DNA of 64,000 nt from an uncultured Schlesneria sp. (GCA_903899985.1 CAIULL010000099.1:47099-111098), one strand, 5' to 3'. Shown: positions 53,974-63,730, numbered from the stretch's first letter. A program made the numbers and translations. The notes: a model not told the origin generated them from the letters alone.

Positions 53974-55314
53974 ATGCTGACAATTTCCGGTGCTTCTCAT
54001 CGATTATGTGACGGGGTGACCCGGCGTGACGCCTTGCGGATCGGTGCGTTAGGACTGGGTGGGCTTACTCTGCCTGATCTGCTTCATGCCGAACAAGCAT
54101 CGGGAATTACGAAATCGCATAAAGCAGTCATCATGATCTACATGGTGGGTGCTCCTCCACATCAGGATATGTACGACCTGAAGCCGGACGCTCCAGCCGA
54201 AATTCGAGGCGAGTTCCGTCCGATTGATACAAACGTCCCCGGCATCCAGATTTGCGAGCATTTGCCGAAACTCGCTTCGATCATGGACAAACTGGTGCCG
54301 CTACGGTCGGTGTATGGTTCACCCAGTGGTGACCATGACTCGTTCATCTGTTACACCGGACGTAAAGCAACGAATCAGCCTGCCGGTGGTTGGCCCTCGA
54401 TCGGCTCGACAATTTCCAAAGTGCTCGGCCCGGTCAATCAAACGGTTCCTCCGTTTTTCGGCTTGGCTCCCAACGCGGGTCATCCTCCCTACGGTTCCCC
54501 GGGTCATCCGGGATTTCTCGGGGTGACCCACGCCGCATTTCGTCCTTCCGGCCCGTCGCGAGACGACATGAAACTGAACGGAATCGACCTCGGTCGACTT
54601 TCCAATCGCCAGCAACTTCTTGCAAGTTTTGATCACTTCCGTCGCGATGCCGATGCAAAAGGAATGATGGATGGACTCGATTCACTGAACAAACAGGCGA
54701 TGGGAATTTTGACGTCAAGCAGGCTGTCCGAAGCATTGGATATTTCGAATGAAGATCCCGCCTTGCTGGCTCGATATGGCAAAGGTGATCCAAACAATTA
54801 CGGCGACGGCGCACCTCGCAACCTCGAACAATTTCTCATGGCACGCCGACTTGTCGAAGCGGGTGCTCGCGTGGTGACACTCAACTTCGGACGCTGGGAT
54901 TTTCACTCCAGCAATTTCAGTGAATGTAAAAACACGCATTTTCCCTTGTTTGATCAGGGGATGCACGCGTTGATCACGGACCTTCACGAACGGGGTCTCG
55001 ATAAAGACGTCGCGGTCGTGGCATGGGGTGAATTTGGTCGGACACCACGAATCAATCCAGAAGCGGGCCGCGATCACTGGCCTGACGTCGGTAACGGACT
55101 GATCGCGGGTGGAGGGTTCCGAACCGGTCAGGTCATCGGAGCAACCGACCGCAACGGAGCAAAAATCGCCGATCGTCCCGTCCACTTTGGCGAAGTTCAC
55201 GCAACGCTCTATCACCACTTCGGCATCGACCCACTGGCGGTCCACTTGAACGACCTTTCAAGCCGCCCACATACCCTCGTGGACAACTGGAAGGCGATGC
55301 CCGAACTGATTTGA
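53974..55314 (+). CDS. DUF1501 protein, second copy
   Basis: A 446-residue DUF1501 protein with a Tat-like leader (VTRRDALRIGALGLGGL). Landmarks are AVIMIYMVGAPPHQDMYDLKP, LRSVYGSPSGDHDSFICYTGR, VVTLNFGRWDFHSSNF, VAWGEFGRTPRINPEAGRDHWPDVGNGLIAGGG and HATLYHHFGIDPL. It differs strongly from the copy at 43022-44491 and has no DUF1549/1553 partner beside it. It is plus-strand, while its neighbours on both sides are minus-strand. Confidence 0.93.
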   Translation: MLTISGASHRLCDGVTRRDALRIGALGLGGLTLPDLLHAEQASGITKSHKAVIMIYMVGAPPHQDMYDLKPDAPAEIRGEFRPIDTNVPGIQICEHLPKLASIMDKLVPLRSVYGSPSGDHDSFICYTGRKATNQPAGGWPSIGSTISKVLGPVNQTVPPFFGLAPNAGHPPYGSPGHPGFLGVTHAAFRPSGPSRDDMKLNGIDLGRLSNRQQLLASFDHFRRDADAKGMMDGLDSLNKQAMGILTSSRLSEALDISNEDPALLARYGKGDPNNYGDGAPRNLEQFLMARRLVEAGARVVTLNFGRWDFHSSNFSECKNTHFPLFDQGMHALITDLHERGLDKDVAVVAWGEFGRTPRINPEAGRDHWPDVGNGLIAGGGFRTGQVIGATDRNGAKIADRPVHFGEVHATLYHHFGIDPLAVHLNDLSSRPHTLVDNWKAMPELI

Positions 55315-55408
55315 CCCGAATTGTTCGAGAGCTGTCGCAAAGCGAGGGTACTCCTCTTGGCAACGCACATCTCTCGACTCGGCGGCGGGCTATCATGACC
55401 GAGGTCGT

Positions 55409-56989
55409 CTATTTTCGATTGGGGACCGTCGAAGGCCGTTTCGGTTCGTTTTCAAACGGCTGATTTCCGTAAGCGGCACGTGGCGGTTCGACTGTCTCAC
55501 CGACTTCTTGTCGCAGTCTTTCCACTTCCGCATGCAGCTCTTTGACCGTCTGGGAATACCCGGGATCGGCGTAAAAATTCTTCAGCTCAAGAGGATCCTT
55601 TTCCCGGTCGAGCAATTCCCAGTCGTCGATGTCTGGTTTGTAATAATGCACAAGCTTGAAACGATCGGTGATCACGCCGTAGTGCGGGTGAACACGGTGG
55701 GGTACCGGGAATTCATAGTAATGGTAATAGAGACTCGTACGCCAATCGGCTGGAGTTTCACCCCTACAAAGCGAAACAAGGCTGCGCCCCTGCATGTCAG
55801 CAGGCGCTTTGATATTTCCGATCTCAAGGAACGTCTGGGCGAAGTCGATTAGCGAGACAATGCGGCCGTTCACACTGCCCGGCTTCACGACTTGCGGCCA
55901 GCGGATCATCAGCGGTGACCGCACCGATTCTTCAAAAATCCAGCGTTTGTCGAACCAGCCGTGCTCGCCGAGAAAGAAACCTTGATCAGACGAACAAACC
56001 ACAACTGTGTTTTCGGCGAGTCCCTCTTTGTCCAGAAAATCAAGCAGCCGTCCGACACTCTCGTCAACCGCTTTGACGCAACCGAGATAGTCGTGCATGT
56101 AGCGGTTGTAGCGCCAGCGGACAAGATCCGAACCCGTCGGTCTCGCTTCACGAAACGCCGCATTGCGGGGTTCGTAATACGCATTCCAAACTTTAAGTTG
56201 TTCTTCTGTCATGTTGGGCGGAGCGACAAATTTGGCATCAAGATCCGTGAAGGTCCGATCAAGACCCATATCGTGATCGCTGATCGCCTTGCTTCGTCCT
56301 GCGTAGTCGTCGAACAAGGTTGCTGGCTCGGGATACTTTCGATCATTGTCCCAGCCCAGATGTCGCAGCGCCGGAGCCCATTCGCGATGAGGGGCTTTGT
56401 GTTGACTCATCAGCACAAACGGTTTCGACTTGTCACGGTTTTTCAGCCATTCGATTGAAAGGTCCGTAATGATGTCGGTCGTGTATCCGTTGTGTTTGAC
56501 CTGCTGACCATTTCTGATCATGGGCGGATTATAATAAATTCCTTGCCCCGGCAGGATGTGCCAGTGATCAAATCCGGTCGGTTCGCTGACGAGATGCCAT
56601 TTTCCAATCATCGCGGTCGAGTATCCAGACGCCTGCATCAGCTTGGGAAACGTCTGCTGATTGCTGTCGAATTTGCTGTTCGTGTTATTGTAGAAACCGT
56701 TTCGGTGCGAGTATTTGCCGGTCAGAATCGAGGCACGGCTCGGTCCACAGATCGAGTTCGTCACGAGACAACGATCAAAACGGATCCCTTCGCGGGCAAT
56801 CCGGTCCATATTCGGCGTCTCCAGCAATCGCCGATTGTCTCCGTAAGTGCTGATCGCCTGACAGGTCAGATCGTCCGAGAAAAGAAACAGGATATTCGGC
56901 CGCGTCGGCTCCGCTGCCGGCAACGACGGCAATAATACGGCGAAGACCATCCACACTGTTGCCATCCAGGCAACCTGACGTATCAACAT
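55409..56989 (-). CDS. Secreted sulfatase (formylglycine-dependent)
   Basis: A 526-residue arylsulfatase-family hydrolase with a signal peptide (WMATVWMVFAVLLPSLPAA). The metal site RPNILFLFSDD is near the N-terminus. The CGPSRASILTGKYSHRNGF motif supplies the cysteine that becomes formylglycine (C-X-P-S-R, with FGE-type recognition). MIGKWHL, HKAPHREW and CSSDQGFFLGEHGWFDKRW carry further active-site residues. The family includes N-sulfoglucosamine and iduronate sulfatases, and here the RRVHPHYGVITDRFKLVHYY tail is typical of the planctomycete group. ATG 56989 is preferred over 57100. The substrate (a sulfated polysaccharide) is inferred. Confidence 0.94.
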   Translation of the reverse strand: MLIRQVAWMATVWMVFAVLLPSLPAAEPTRPNILFLFSDDLTCQAISTYGDNRRLLETPNMDRIAREGIRFDRCLVTNSICGPSRASILTGKYSHRNGFYNNTNSKFDSNQQTFPKLMQASGYSTAMIGKWHLVSEPTGFDHWHILPGQGIYYNPPMIRNGQQVKHNGYTTDIITDLSIEWLKNRDKSKPFVLMSQHKAPHREWAPALRHLGWDNDRKYPEPATLFDDYAGRSKAISDHDMGLDRTFTDLDAKFVAPPNMTEEQLKVWNAYYEPRNAAFREARPTGSDLVRWRYNRYMHDYLGCVKAVDESVGRLLDFLDKEGLAENTVVVCSSDQGFFLGEHGWFDKRWIFEESVRSPLMIRWPQVVKPGSVNGRIVSLIDFAQTFLEIGNIKAPADMQGRSLVSLCRGETPADWRTSLYYHYYEFPVPHRVHPHYGVITDRFKLVHYYKPDIDDWELLDREKDPLELKNFYADPGYSQTVKELHAEVERLRQEVGETVEPPRAAYGNQPFENEPKRPSTVPNRK

Positions 56990-57139
56990 GATGAAGTACC
57001 TCTGTGATTCGACGGGCGAGACATCGATAAACGGAATGGACAGGTCTGGTATGAGCCAGACCTGTCCATGTTTTACCGTCGGTAAGCATCCAGATTCCAT
57101 CTCGATTCGCTTTTTACCGCGACTCAGATGTGGGATGAA

Positions 57140-57532
57140 TCAGGCCTTTTCTCGTTTCGCATTCCAATCGCGGTTCGTTGTATTGCCGTCACGAGTCATT
57201 TCGATTGTTCCCTTGATCGCGTCGCCATCAAGTTTGCCCTTGTACTTCGTCGTATTCTTCTGCCCGTTTCGTTCGCGAGTGACCGAGAAGGCGACCTCGC
57301 CGTCCTTAAATGTTGCATCGTCGATTTTCGTTTCCTGGTTATCGCGACCAAGCATGGCCCCCGTCAGCTTGTCACCATCCAGTTTCAGCTTCAGCGTGAC
57401 ATCACGGGTCTGATCATTGAATGTGATCGACCATTTCCAGGTTCCGCTCGGATCTGGTTTGTCCGCAGCGTGGACGAATCCCGCCAGTCCCACGAGAGCA
57501 ATACCAAACGCCAGGAATTCACGTCGTTTCAT
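57140..57532 (-). CDS. Small exported protein of unknown function
   Basis: A 130-residue protein starting at ATG 57532. It begins KRREFLAFGIALVGLAGFVHA (signal peptide, KRR before a hydrophobic run, cut before ADK). The mature part is a small beta-barrel-like fold: PSGTWKWSITFNDQTRDVTLKLKLDGDKLTGAML ... FKDGEVAFSVTRER ... GTIEMTRDG, the rhythm of a lipocalin-like or DUF-type domain repeated as two 'GxWxW/xKLDGDxxKGT' halves. It lies 150 bases after the sulfatase start on the same strand, but no link is proven. Confidence 0.8.
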   Translation of the reverse strand: MKRREFLAFGIALVGLAGFVHAADKPDPSGTWKWSITFNDQTRDVTLKLKLDGDKLTGAMLGRDNQETKIDDATFKDGEVAFSVTRERNGQKNTTKYKGKLDGDAIKGTIEMTRDGNTTNRDWNAKREKA

Positions 57533-57642
57533 CGCAGTTCTCCAATTCCAAAAACACGGAGGATCGAACACGCTGATCGCAGTCCTTAAGAATGCGCCGC
57601 CGAACCGGCGGATTCTACCCACGGCTTCAGATCACTCACAAT

Positions 57643-57676
57643 GAGACTGAAACCTTAGCGTTCGATTTCAGGTCTC
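57643..57676. other. Hairpin in divergent promoter region
   Basis: GAGACTGAAA (57643-57652) pairs with TTTCAGGTCTC (57666-57676) with one bulged base. It lies between the divergent starts of the small exported protein (57532) and the YfhO-like gene (57742). A regulatory role is possible but unproven. Confidence 0.35.
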
Positions 57677-57741
57677 GTTAAGACTAGGATTCCCAGCGAT
57701 ACTCGGTTCGCGGCAATTCTGAAGATCGCTAAACTGTTGGC

Positions 57742-60012
57742 ATGTTAACCCAGCCCCGCAATTCATTGAGATTATTGTTCGTCGCCGTGGCGATGACATT
57801 CCTGTTCTGGTGGCCGCTTTACGGCGGTGCCGGCTTCATTGGTGGTGATCTTTATCCCTATTTTTTTCCCCAGAAAGCGTTTTTAGCTGACGCATTGAAG
57901 GGGGGAAATTATCCCCTCTGGAACGATCTATCGGGATTCGGATATCCCGTCCTGGGTGAAAGCCAGACAGGGGCCGCATATCCGTTTCACCTGCTGTTTT
58001 ATTGGTTTTTCAATCTGAATACCGCCTACAACGCTGAGCACTTGCTGCACTACATCATTTGTTTTGTCGCAACATCGCTGTTCGCCAGGCGACTGGGGCT
58101 GACAGAAGCAGGTGCCGTTTTCACCGCACTGGTCTTCACTTATGGCTGGTTTCCCCCGCGCGCCTGTCTTGAATGGGCCATTCTCTCAGGGGCCTGGCTT
58201 CCCGTGTCACTCTGGTGCGTTGAATCCTTTCTGCAAACCCGATGGTGGAGGTACGCGATTGGATTGAGTGGCGCTCTCGGCATGCAGCTGCTCGCGGGAC
58301 ATTATCATCTGGCGTTTATCACCCAGTTGCTCGTTGCGACCTATGGATGTTGCCGACTCTGGATCGAACAACGCCAGAAGCAAAACGGAACTTGTCCTGT
58401 CAATGGTCACTGTGGAAAGCGAGCGGCCCTGGGCTTGGTCCTCGCAGGAATCGCAGGCATCTGCCTGGCAGGTATCCAGGTTGTGCCAACATGGGAATTA
58501 AAACAGCGAAGCACCCGAGTGATTACCAGTGACGAATATGATCCGGCGTATGGACACATGCCGCCACTGTATAGTTCGCAACTGATTGCTCCCTGGTGCT
58601 GGTATAGCCCTCAGTCAATTGACGAAGAAAACATCGTCCGTGATGTTGCCGAGTTCGTCGCGCCGTGGCACTGGTTCGGGCCGAATCACGATCTGGACGA
58701 AGCAATCCGTGCCTGTCGACCCGGAGCGCTCAATGCCGGTACGAATAAGGTTGAGGCTCACGTCTACTGCGGAATGGTTCCCATCGCGATGGCCTTTTTT
58801 GCTGTGATTATCTGGTTGCGCGGATTTGCCGGGAGAACAAAGCTCCCGCTGAGCCGCGAAGAGGGTAAACGCATCAACATCACGGTTCAGCAAGAACCCT
58901 GCGCCCCTTATTTGATGATCGATGCCACGACTGTTTACTGGCTGGTTGCTGGCGCGTTGGGACTGGTGTATGCCACGGGCTGGCTTCTACCCATTGGCTT
59001 ATCGCTGCCCGGGTTCAGTTTTTTCCGTGGGCCTGGCCGTTACGGGATCGTGACGACATTGGCGATTGCCTTGATGGCCGGCAAGTCTTTCAGTCATTTC
59101 CGCATGCAACGCTCGCCTCCGTTTTTGCGGATATTGGTGTTTGTCGTGGTGTTCTGTTCAACCTGCGGTGACCTGTGGCTGGTCAGCCGAATGGTTAAAT
59201 ACACCTATATCACGTCGACACCTGCCATCGCTTTTCGCGACGCAAGTGAAGTCCGTAAACGACTGCTTGCCGAGCCCCGGTTATCGCGATTGCTTGCGCC
59301 AGGCCCTAATGTTTGTAACCTGCTGGGAGTCTCATGCGTCCCCTGGTATCTCGGGATCGCTCCGGCTGAATACGTTGACCCGGCTTTCGCAATGCCACCA
59401 AGAGAGAAGCCACTCCCCAACGGAAAGCCGACTGGCTGTTCGCCAGAACTGAGGCGGTGGCTCAGCCAGGCTGGCGTGACACATGTCTTGAATTTTGAGC
59501 CGCTGGACGAAACGGCTTGGCAGGTCGATCTCATCTGGAAAGGAGTCGACCCGTTCCTCAACCGGGTCTGGGGTCGCGCTGAACCGATCTACCTTTATCG
59601 TTTCCGGGCAAGCGAGACCGAAGGGGGGGCGTCATTGTTCCCGGGTCGAGCCTACGTGGGAACGGAATCAATTCCCATTGCCGCCGAGAGCGAAAGGCAA
59701 TTTGGACGTGGCACGCGCCGCGTCGTCGTCGAAGGAAATCGACAGGGCCGTCAGTCGCTGGTCTTGACGGAACTTGCCTATCCCGGATGGACGGTCACTC
59801 GCGACGGAGATCCTGTGATCGAAAAGCCCCACGGTCTTTTCCGTGCGGTCGACTGCCCGGCTGAAGGGGGCAGTTATCTATGGACTTACCGACCACTCAG
59901 TTTTCTCTATGGTGCTGCAATCAGTTCGGTGACATTATTTGTGCTGGCTTCGATCGCTCACTTGAGATTCTGGCATCCAGCGTTGATAGATCATCTGCTG
60001 CGACATCGTTAA
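57742..60012 (+). CDS. YfhO-like polytopic membrane protein
   Basis: A 756-residue membrane protein with about twelve hydrophobic segments. The first loop (GDLYPYFFPQKAFLADALKGGNYPLWNDLSGFGYPVLGESQTGAAYPFHLLFYWF) is the YfhO-family signature of GT-C-type glycosyltransferase-like proteins. Residues ~480-700 form a large extracytoplasmic domain (FRGPGRYGIVTTLAI, then WTVTRDGDPVIEKPHGLFRAV), and one last membrane segment ends it. It may glycosylate lipoteichoic-like polymers or exported proteins. No symbol is given because the family's role is established only in Firmicutes. Confidence 0.85.
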   Translation: MLTQPRNSLRLLFVAVAMTFLFWWPLYGGAGFIGGDLYPYFFPQKAFLADALKGGNYPLWNDLSGFGYPVLGESQTGAAYPFHLLFYWFFNLNTAYNAEHLLHYIICFVATSLFARRLGLTEAGAVFTALVFTYGWFPPRACLEWAILSGAWLPVSLWCVESFLQTRWWRYAIGLSGALGMQLLAGHYHLAFITQLLVATYGCCRLWIEQRQKQNGTCPVNGHCGKRAALGLVLAGIAGICLAGIQVVPTWELKQRSTRVITSDEYDPAYGHMPPLYSSQLIAPWCWYSPQSIDEENIVRDVAEFVAPWHWFGPNHDLDEAIRACRPGALNAGTNKVEAHVYCGMVPIAMAFFAVIIWLRGFAGRTKLPLSREEGKRINITVQQEPCAPYLMIDATTVYWLVAGALGLVYATGWLLPIGLSLPGFSFFRGPGRYGIVTTLAIALMAGKSFSHFRMQRSPPFLRILVFVVVFCSTCGDLWLVSRMVKYTYITSTPAIAFRDASEVRKRLLAEPRLSRLLAPGPNVCNLLGVSCVPWYLGIAPAEYVDPAFAMPPREKPLPNGKPTGCSPELRRWLSQAGVTHVLNFEPLDETAWQVDLIWKGVDPFLNRVWGRAEPIYLYRFRASETEGGASLFPGRAYVGTESIPIAAESERQFGRGTRRVVVEGNRQGRQSLVLTELAYPGWTVTRDGDPVIEKPHGLFRAVDCPAEGGSYLWTYRPLSFLYGAAISSVTLFVLASIAHLRFWHPALIDHLLRHR

Positions 60013-60035
60013 GCCGTAAGATGGAGTATCACGAC

Positions 60036-61670
60036 ATGACGATCACTATGACGAAAACATTCGTGGTCCTTCGACCATTTCACAGATTCATTTTCTCAGA
60101 TCAGTTGAGGCACCTGGTCTGTGGACTTGTGATTCTGGCTGGTTACAGCCAATCGCTCTGCGCCACCGACTATTTCCTGACGATCGGCGGTGGTTACAAC
60201 CCCGAAGGGAATCAAGCGTCACTGGAAGCCAACGTGGTCTTCTTTCAACAGGTCCTTGATGAAAAACATCGGGGATCAAGGCTGCATGACATCTTTTTTG
60301 CCGATGGATACGACACGGCACCCGACTTACAGGTACTGAGTTCGAAATCACCCGGAAAGACCTCCCAGGCCTTTGACCTGCTCGCCTCTCTTCATCGAGG
60401 AGGCGATCGTGAAACCGTTGAGTACAGGAATCACCGGGTTCCGAAGATCTCAGGAGCGATCGACCCGGCTCTCGTCCGTTCGAGTCTTCAAAAGTTTGTA
60501 AAAGGGGCTCAGCGACAGGACCGGTTGATCATTTATGTCACGGCACATGGAAGTGCCGGTTCGGATGATGACCCATACAACACGACAATCGACTGTTGGA
60601 ACGGCAAAAAGATCACGGCACGCCAATTCACTCGATGGTTAGACGAATTGCCGCCCGAGGTTCCTGTCGTGATGGTCATGGCGCAGTGTTATTGCGGCGG
60701 TTTTGCCCGGACCGTTTTTAACGAGATGGATTCTTCGAAAGGTCTTTCAACGCATCTTCGTGCGGGATTTTTTGCTCAACAACACTACCTTCCTGCAGCA
60801 GGATGTCGACCCGATATTAAACACGACGAAGAATTCAGCAGCTATTTCTGGGGCGCGATGGCCGGCCGAAGCCGCAACGGAGTTCCAATCGCGACCTGCG
60901 ACATTAACGGCGATGGCGAAGTCTCGTTCGCTGAAGCATACGCCTATGCGGTCACTGTCGGTGACACGATCGATATTCCATTGAGAACGTCGGATGTCTA
61001 CCTGCGCACCTATAGCCGCCTGCCTGACGATGATCAGGATCGTGCAAAAAAAGAGTCCGAAGTGAAGTCGGATTCGATCGCCGGGACCGAGTCGGCAGAT
61101 GCCGCCAGACAATCGCCGCTGAATCTGGCATCAGTCAAAGGCTCATTGCAAAGCCTGGTCGATCAGGCACCGCCGGTCTCCAAGCGGATTGTCATTGAGC
61201 TCAGTAAGCACCTTGGTTTCAAACTCGAAGACGATTGCCAGGCTGTATTCACGGCCTATGACAAACATCTTCAATCCGTACCGCAAGCGCCGCGTCGAGG
61301 CGGTCGAGGTCGAGGCGGGGCCGGTCGCCGAAGTCTTTTGCAGGAAATTTCGGAAAAATGGCCGGAATTGGGCGATGATCAGCATTGGGAAGAATCTGCA
61401 TTACTGAAGGCCGAAAATCAAGAAAAACTGCTGGCAGAATTGAAAGAGCTACCGAGCTGGAAAAGTTATGACGAGCGTCGGCAGCAGGCGCAAGAATCAG
61501 CCAGAAAAACAGAACAACACGAACTGCGAGACGTGAAATTCCGTCGCTTGATCAAGGGGATGGAAATTATCGTTCTCGAGAAGAATCTCCCATTGGTCGC
61601 CACACCCGAAATTGTGCAACGATATCGGCAGTTAATCGACCTCGAAGAATCTTCGTTTCGAAGGAGGTGA
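60036..61670 (+). CDS. Secreted caspase-like (C13/C14-type) cysteine peptidase with EF-hand
   Basis: A 544-residue exported protein (hydrophobic LVCGLVILAGYSQSLCA, then TDYFLTIGGGYNPEGNQ). A caspase-haemoglobinase fold follows: His171 in IIYVTAHGSAG and Cys218 in VVMVMAQCYCGGF, the His-Cys dyad with the C-X-[CS]-G-G pattern of clan CD peptidases. A Ca-binding EF-hand (DINGDGEVSFAEAYAYA) follows at ~residue 290. The C-terminal ~200 residues are basic and helical with a Gly/Arg-rich run. ATG 60036 is chosen because GGAG lies nine bases upstream. Processing of surface proteins is inferred. Confidence 0.82.
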   Translation: MTITMTKTFVVLRPFHRFIFSDQLRHLVCGLVILAGYSQSLCATDYFLTIGGGYNPEGNQASLEANVVFFQQVLDEKHRGSRLHDIFFADGYDTAPDLQVLSSKSPGKTSQAFDLLASLHRGGDRETVEYRNHRVPKISGAIDPALVRSSLQKFVKGAQRQDRLIIYVTAHGSAGSDDDPYNTTIDCWNGKKITARQFTRWLDELPPEVPVVMVMAQCYCGGFARTVFNEMDSSKGLSTHLRAGFFAQQHYLPAAGCRPDIKHDEEFSSYFWGAMAGRSRNGVPIATCDINGDGEVSFAEAYAYAVTVGDTIDIPLRTSDVYLRTYSRLPDDDQDRAKKESEVKSDSIAGTESADAARQSPLNLASVKGSLQSLVDQAPPVSKRIVIELSKHLGFKLEDDCQAVFTAYDKHLQSVPQAPRRGGRGRGGAGRRSLLQEISEKWPELGDDQHWEESALLKAENQEKLLAELKELPSWKSYDERRQQAQESARKTEQHELRDVKFRRLIKGMEIIVLEKNLPLVATPEIVQRYRQLIDLEESSFRRR

Positions 61671-61694
61671 TTTGGCAATCAATCTCTGTCTCAT

Positions 61695-63221
61695 TCACTC
61701 GACGGGTGGCAACGAGACATCGATCACCGCTCCCCCTTGAGGACTGTTCGATGCCGTGATGATTCCGCCATGCGCCTCAACGATTCGCCGACAGATTGAC
61801 ATCCCCAAACCGGTCCCCGTCTCTTTCGTGCTGGAAAAGGGTTCGAACAGTCGATCAAGAATCTCCGACGCGAATCCTTCGCCAGAATCATGGATTGAAA
61901 GCAGAGTCCACGCGTTACTCGAATCTCCTTCGGACTTGCTTTGCCAATGCGGGGATCGAGTCTGGGAAATCGTCACGTCAATTCGTCCTCCATCTGGCAT
62001 TGCATCGAGGGCATTCAACAACAGGTTCAAGACAACCTGTCGCAGTTGAGCCGGATCGGCCTCAACCATGACCGGTTCTTCGGGAAAGTCATCGAGAATC
62101 TGAACTCGCTGACGATCGGCACGGCCAGAAACGAGTTCGACCGTTTGTTCCACGACCAGACGAATATCCTGCGGCGATTTTTCAAGTGTTGGTGGTCGAG
62201 CAAAGTCGAGAAAATCTTGAATCGAATGTTCAAGTCGTGTGATCTCTTCTTCGACCACCAGAAGCTGCTCACCATTCAAACCCACCCCGTCATCCCGATC
62301 GATCGCCCCCTGAACTAACATCTTCATCGGCATGAGCGGATTTCGAAGCTCATGAGCCAGACCGGCAGCCAGCTGTCCGATGGCCGCAAGCTGCTCGCTG
62401 TGCAGTACCTCCAGCTCCCGTTGCTGTAAACGTTCCACAATTGTTGTGATGTGGCTTTCCACTTCCTGCAGCCCCGCTTCGAGTTCCCGAAATCCGCCAC
62501 TTCGAGAAATCTTGACCGGCCCAACGACATCCGACATGCGACCCGCTGCGCCCCGTACGCTGATGTCCAGCTGAACGATCGACTGACTGACACCGCGAGC
62601 GATCAACAGCCCGGCAATCAATCCGGCCGCTCCTCCCGTAATGCCCAGCAACAGAAAACCCTGACGTGATTGTTCAGCAGTATGACGATTCGCCTCGTTC
62701 GTCGTGTCGACCGCAGTTCGATTGAGGGCGAGGAATTGGTCTGCCGGTTTGACGACGTCACTGATATCTTCCAGCAGTTGATCGATCGCAGCTTCGGAGT
62801 CAAACTGCGGTTGAGGAAACTTCGTTACGTAATCCTGGAAACGTTCAGAAAAACCGGCCCACGCGTGTCGGACAACTTGCATCACATGGCGCTCTGGATC
62901 AGTCGATGAATGAGTTTCGGCGTAATCCATGTGCGAAATCGCCTTTTCACTGATTCGCTGAACCTCTTCCAGATGTTGCCCGTCGCGACTGCGTCCGTAT
63001 TGCTGAAGCTGATGCCGAATTTCACGCAGGGAGATATAAAGGTCCTGAGCAGCAAGTATCCCGTGAACCTCGTGTGCGATTAACTCTGAGCTTCGAAAAT
63101 GTTGATCCTGAACGCTCCACGCTGCCATGACACCGAGTGCGAGCAGAAGAGCGCTGATCGCAATCGTCGGTGCCGCAATCTTGAAAACGAAGTGACGGTT
63201 GATCCGAAGCTGACCGTTCAT
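61695..63221 (-). CDS. Sensor histidine kinase
   Basis: A 508-residue membrane kinase with one N-terminal membrane segment (FKIAAPTIAISALLLALGVMAAW), an extracytoplasmic helical sensor of ~150 residues, a second membrane segment (FLLLGITGGAAGLIAGLLIARG), a HAMP-like linker and a cytosolic core. The H-box is GLAHELRNPLMPMKML, the N-box LRQVVLNLLLNALDAMPDGG, then IHDSGEGFA (G1) and GTGLGMSICRRIVEAHGG (G2). ATG 63221 is chosen over the upstream in-frame ATG at 63302. No response regulator is visible in the window; the cognate gene is presumably to the right or unlinked. Confidence 0.94.
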   Translation of the reverse strand: MNGQLRINRHFVFKIAAPTIAISALLLALGVMAAWSVQDQHFRSSELIAHEVHGILAAQDLYISLREIRHQLQQYGRSRDGQHLEEVQRISEKAISHMDYAETHSSTDPERHVMQVVRHAWAGFSERFQDYVTKFPQPQFDSEAAIDQLLEDISDVVKPADQFLALNRTAVDTTNEANRHTAEQSRQGFLLLGITGGAAGLIAGLLIARGVSQSIVQLDISVRGAAGRMSDVVGPVKISRSGGFRELEAGLQEVESHITTIVERLQQRELEVLHSEQLAAIGQLAAGLAHELRNPLMPMKMLVQGAIDRDDGVGLNGEQLLVVEEEITRLEHSIQDFLDFARPPTLEKSPQDIRLVVEQTVELVSGRADRQRVQILDDFPEEPVMVEADPAQLRQVVLNLLLNALDAMPDGGRIDVTISQTRSPHWQSKSEGDSSNAWTLLSIHDSGEGFASEILDRLFEPFSSTKETGTGLGMSICRRIVEAHGGIITASNSPQGGAVIDVSLPPVE

Positions 63222-63377
63222 ACAAAACCGAACTCGAGGCGTTGTTGTGCGTTGAGGTGATTGAACCCGAATGAAGCATATCCAGCACGGTGGGCGAGGC
63301 ACAGCGAACGATTTTTATCCCGTTAATCTCGCTCCCAAGCTCTAGCGGATAATCTCGTCCACAAGAATCTCGCCCCC

Positions 63378-63523
63378 AAGCTCCCGCGGATAATCTCGTC
63401 CGCAAGAATCTCGTTCCCAAGCTCCCGCTTGGGAACGCCCTCTTCGAAGCTCCGCTTCGCGAACAGCAAGTCGCCCCCCATCCAAAAAACCCAAATCCGC
63501 CATCAACCATCACCTCACCGAAG
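63378..63523. repeat. Direct repeat, copy A
   Basis: 146 bases from AAGCTCCCGCGGATAATCTC to CACCTCACCGAAG, matching 63855-64000 with few changes. A shorter tandem subunit with GCGGATAATCTCGTCC at 63345 and 63386 (41-base period) precedes it. Confidence 0.85.
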
Positions 63524-63525
63524 TT

Positions 63526-63571
63526 CGAAAAAAAGTTGATCAAATTGGCAAAGTTCCCTGTTTTGTAGCGT
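63526..63571 (-). repeat. Inverted, isolated copy of part of the 5.3-6.4 kb array unit
   Basis: On the minus strand it reads GCTACAAAACAGGGAACTTT, then GCCAATTTGATCAACTTTTT and TTCGA, matching the array unit segment around 5635-5675 closely. It lies about 57 kb from the array and is the only other copy seen in the window. Confidence 0.75.
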
Positions 63572-63654
63572 TTGCAATGGCTTCAATGTGGTTAAGTTCA
63601 CCAAGTTTCTCCCTATTTTCGTCACTTCGTCTTCCAGGAAATTCAAAAGAATTC

Positions 63655-63691
63655 AGCCACAGATGCACACAGAACCACACAGATAAAGAGG
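63655..63691 (-). repeat. Dispersed element, copy 2 (inverted)
   Basis: On the minus strand it reads CTCTTTATCTGTGTGGTTCT then GTGTGCATCTGTGGCTG, related to the element at 3331-3369. Confidence 0.55.
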
Positions 63692-63730
63692 CGCGAATCC
63701 CATCAAAGATTTTTGAAAACTCAGTTGCCT

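Noticed and set aside
53452..54000. 182-codon minus-strand frame, considered as the missing transporter permease
   Set aside because: No membrane segments, Arg/Ser/Thr-rich random-looking translation, and it overlaps the start of the DUF1501 gene.
59880..60035. Extended N-terminus of the caspase-like gene
   Set aside because: It would overlap the YfhO-like gene by over 130 bases and put the signal peptide far inside; ATG 60036 has a GGAG site.
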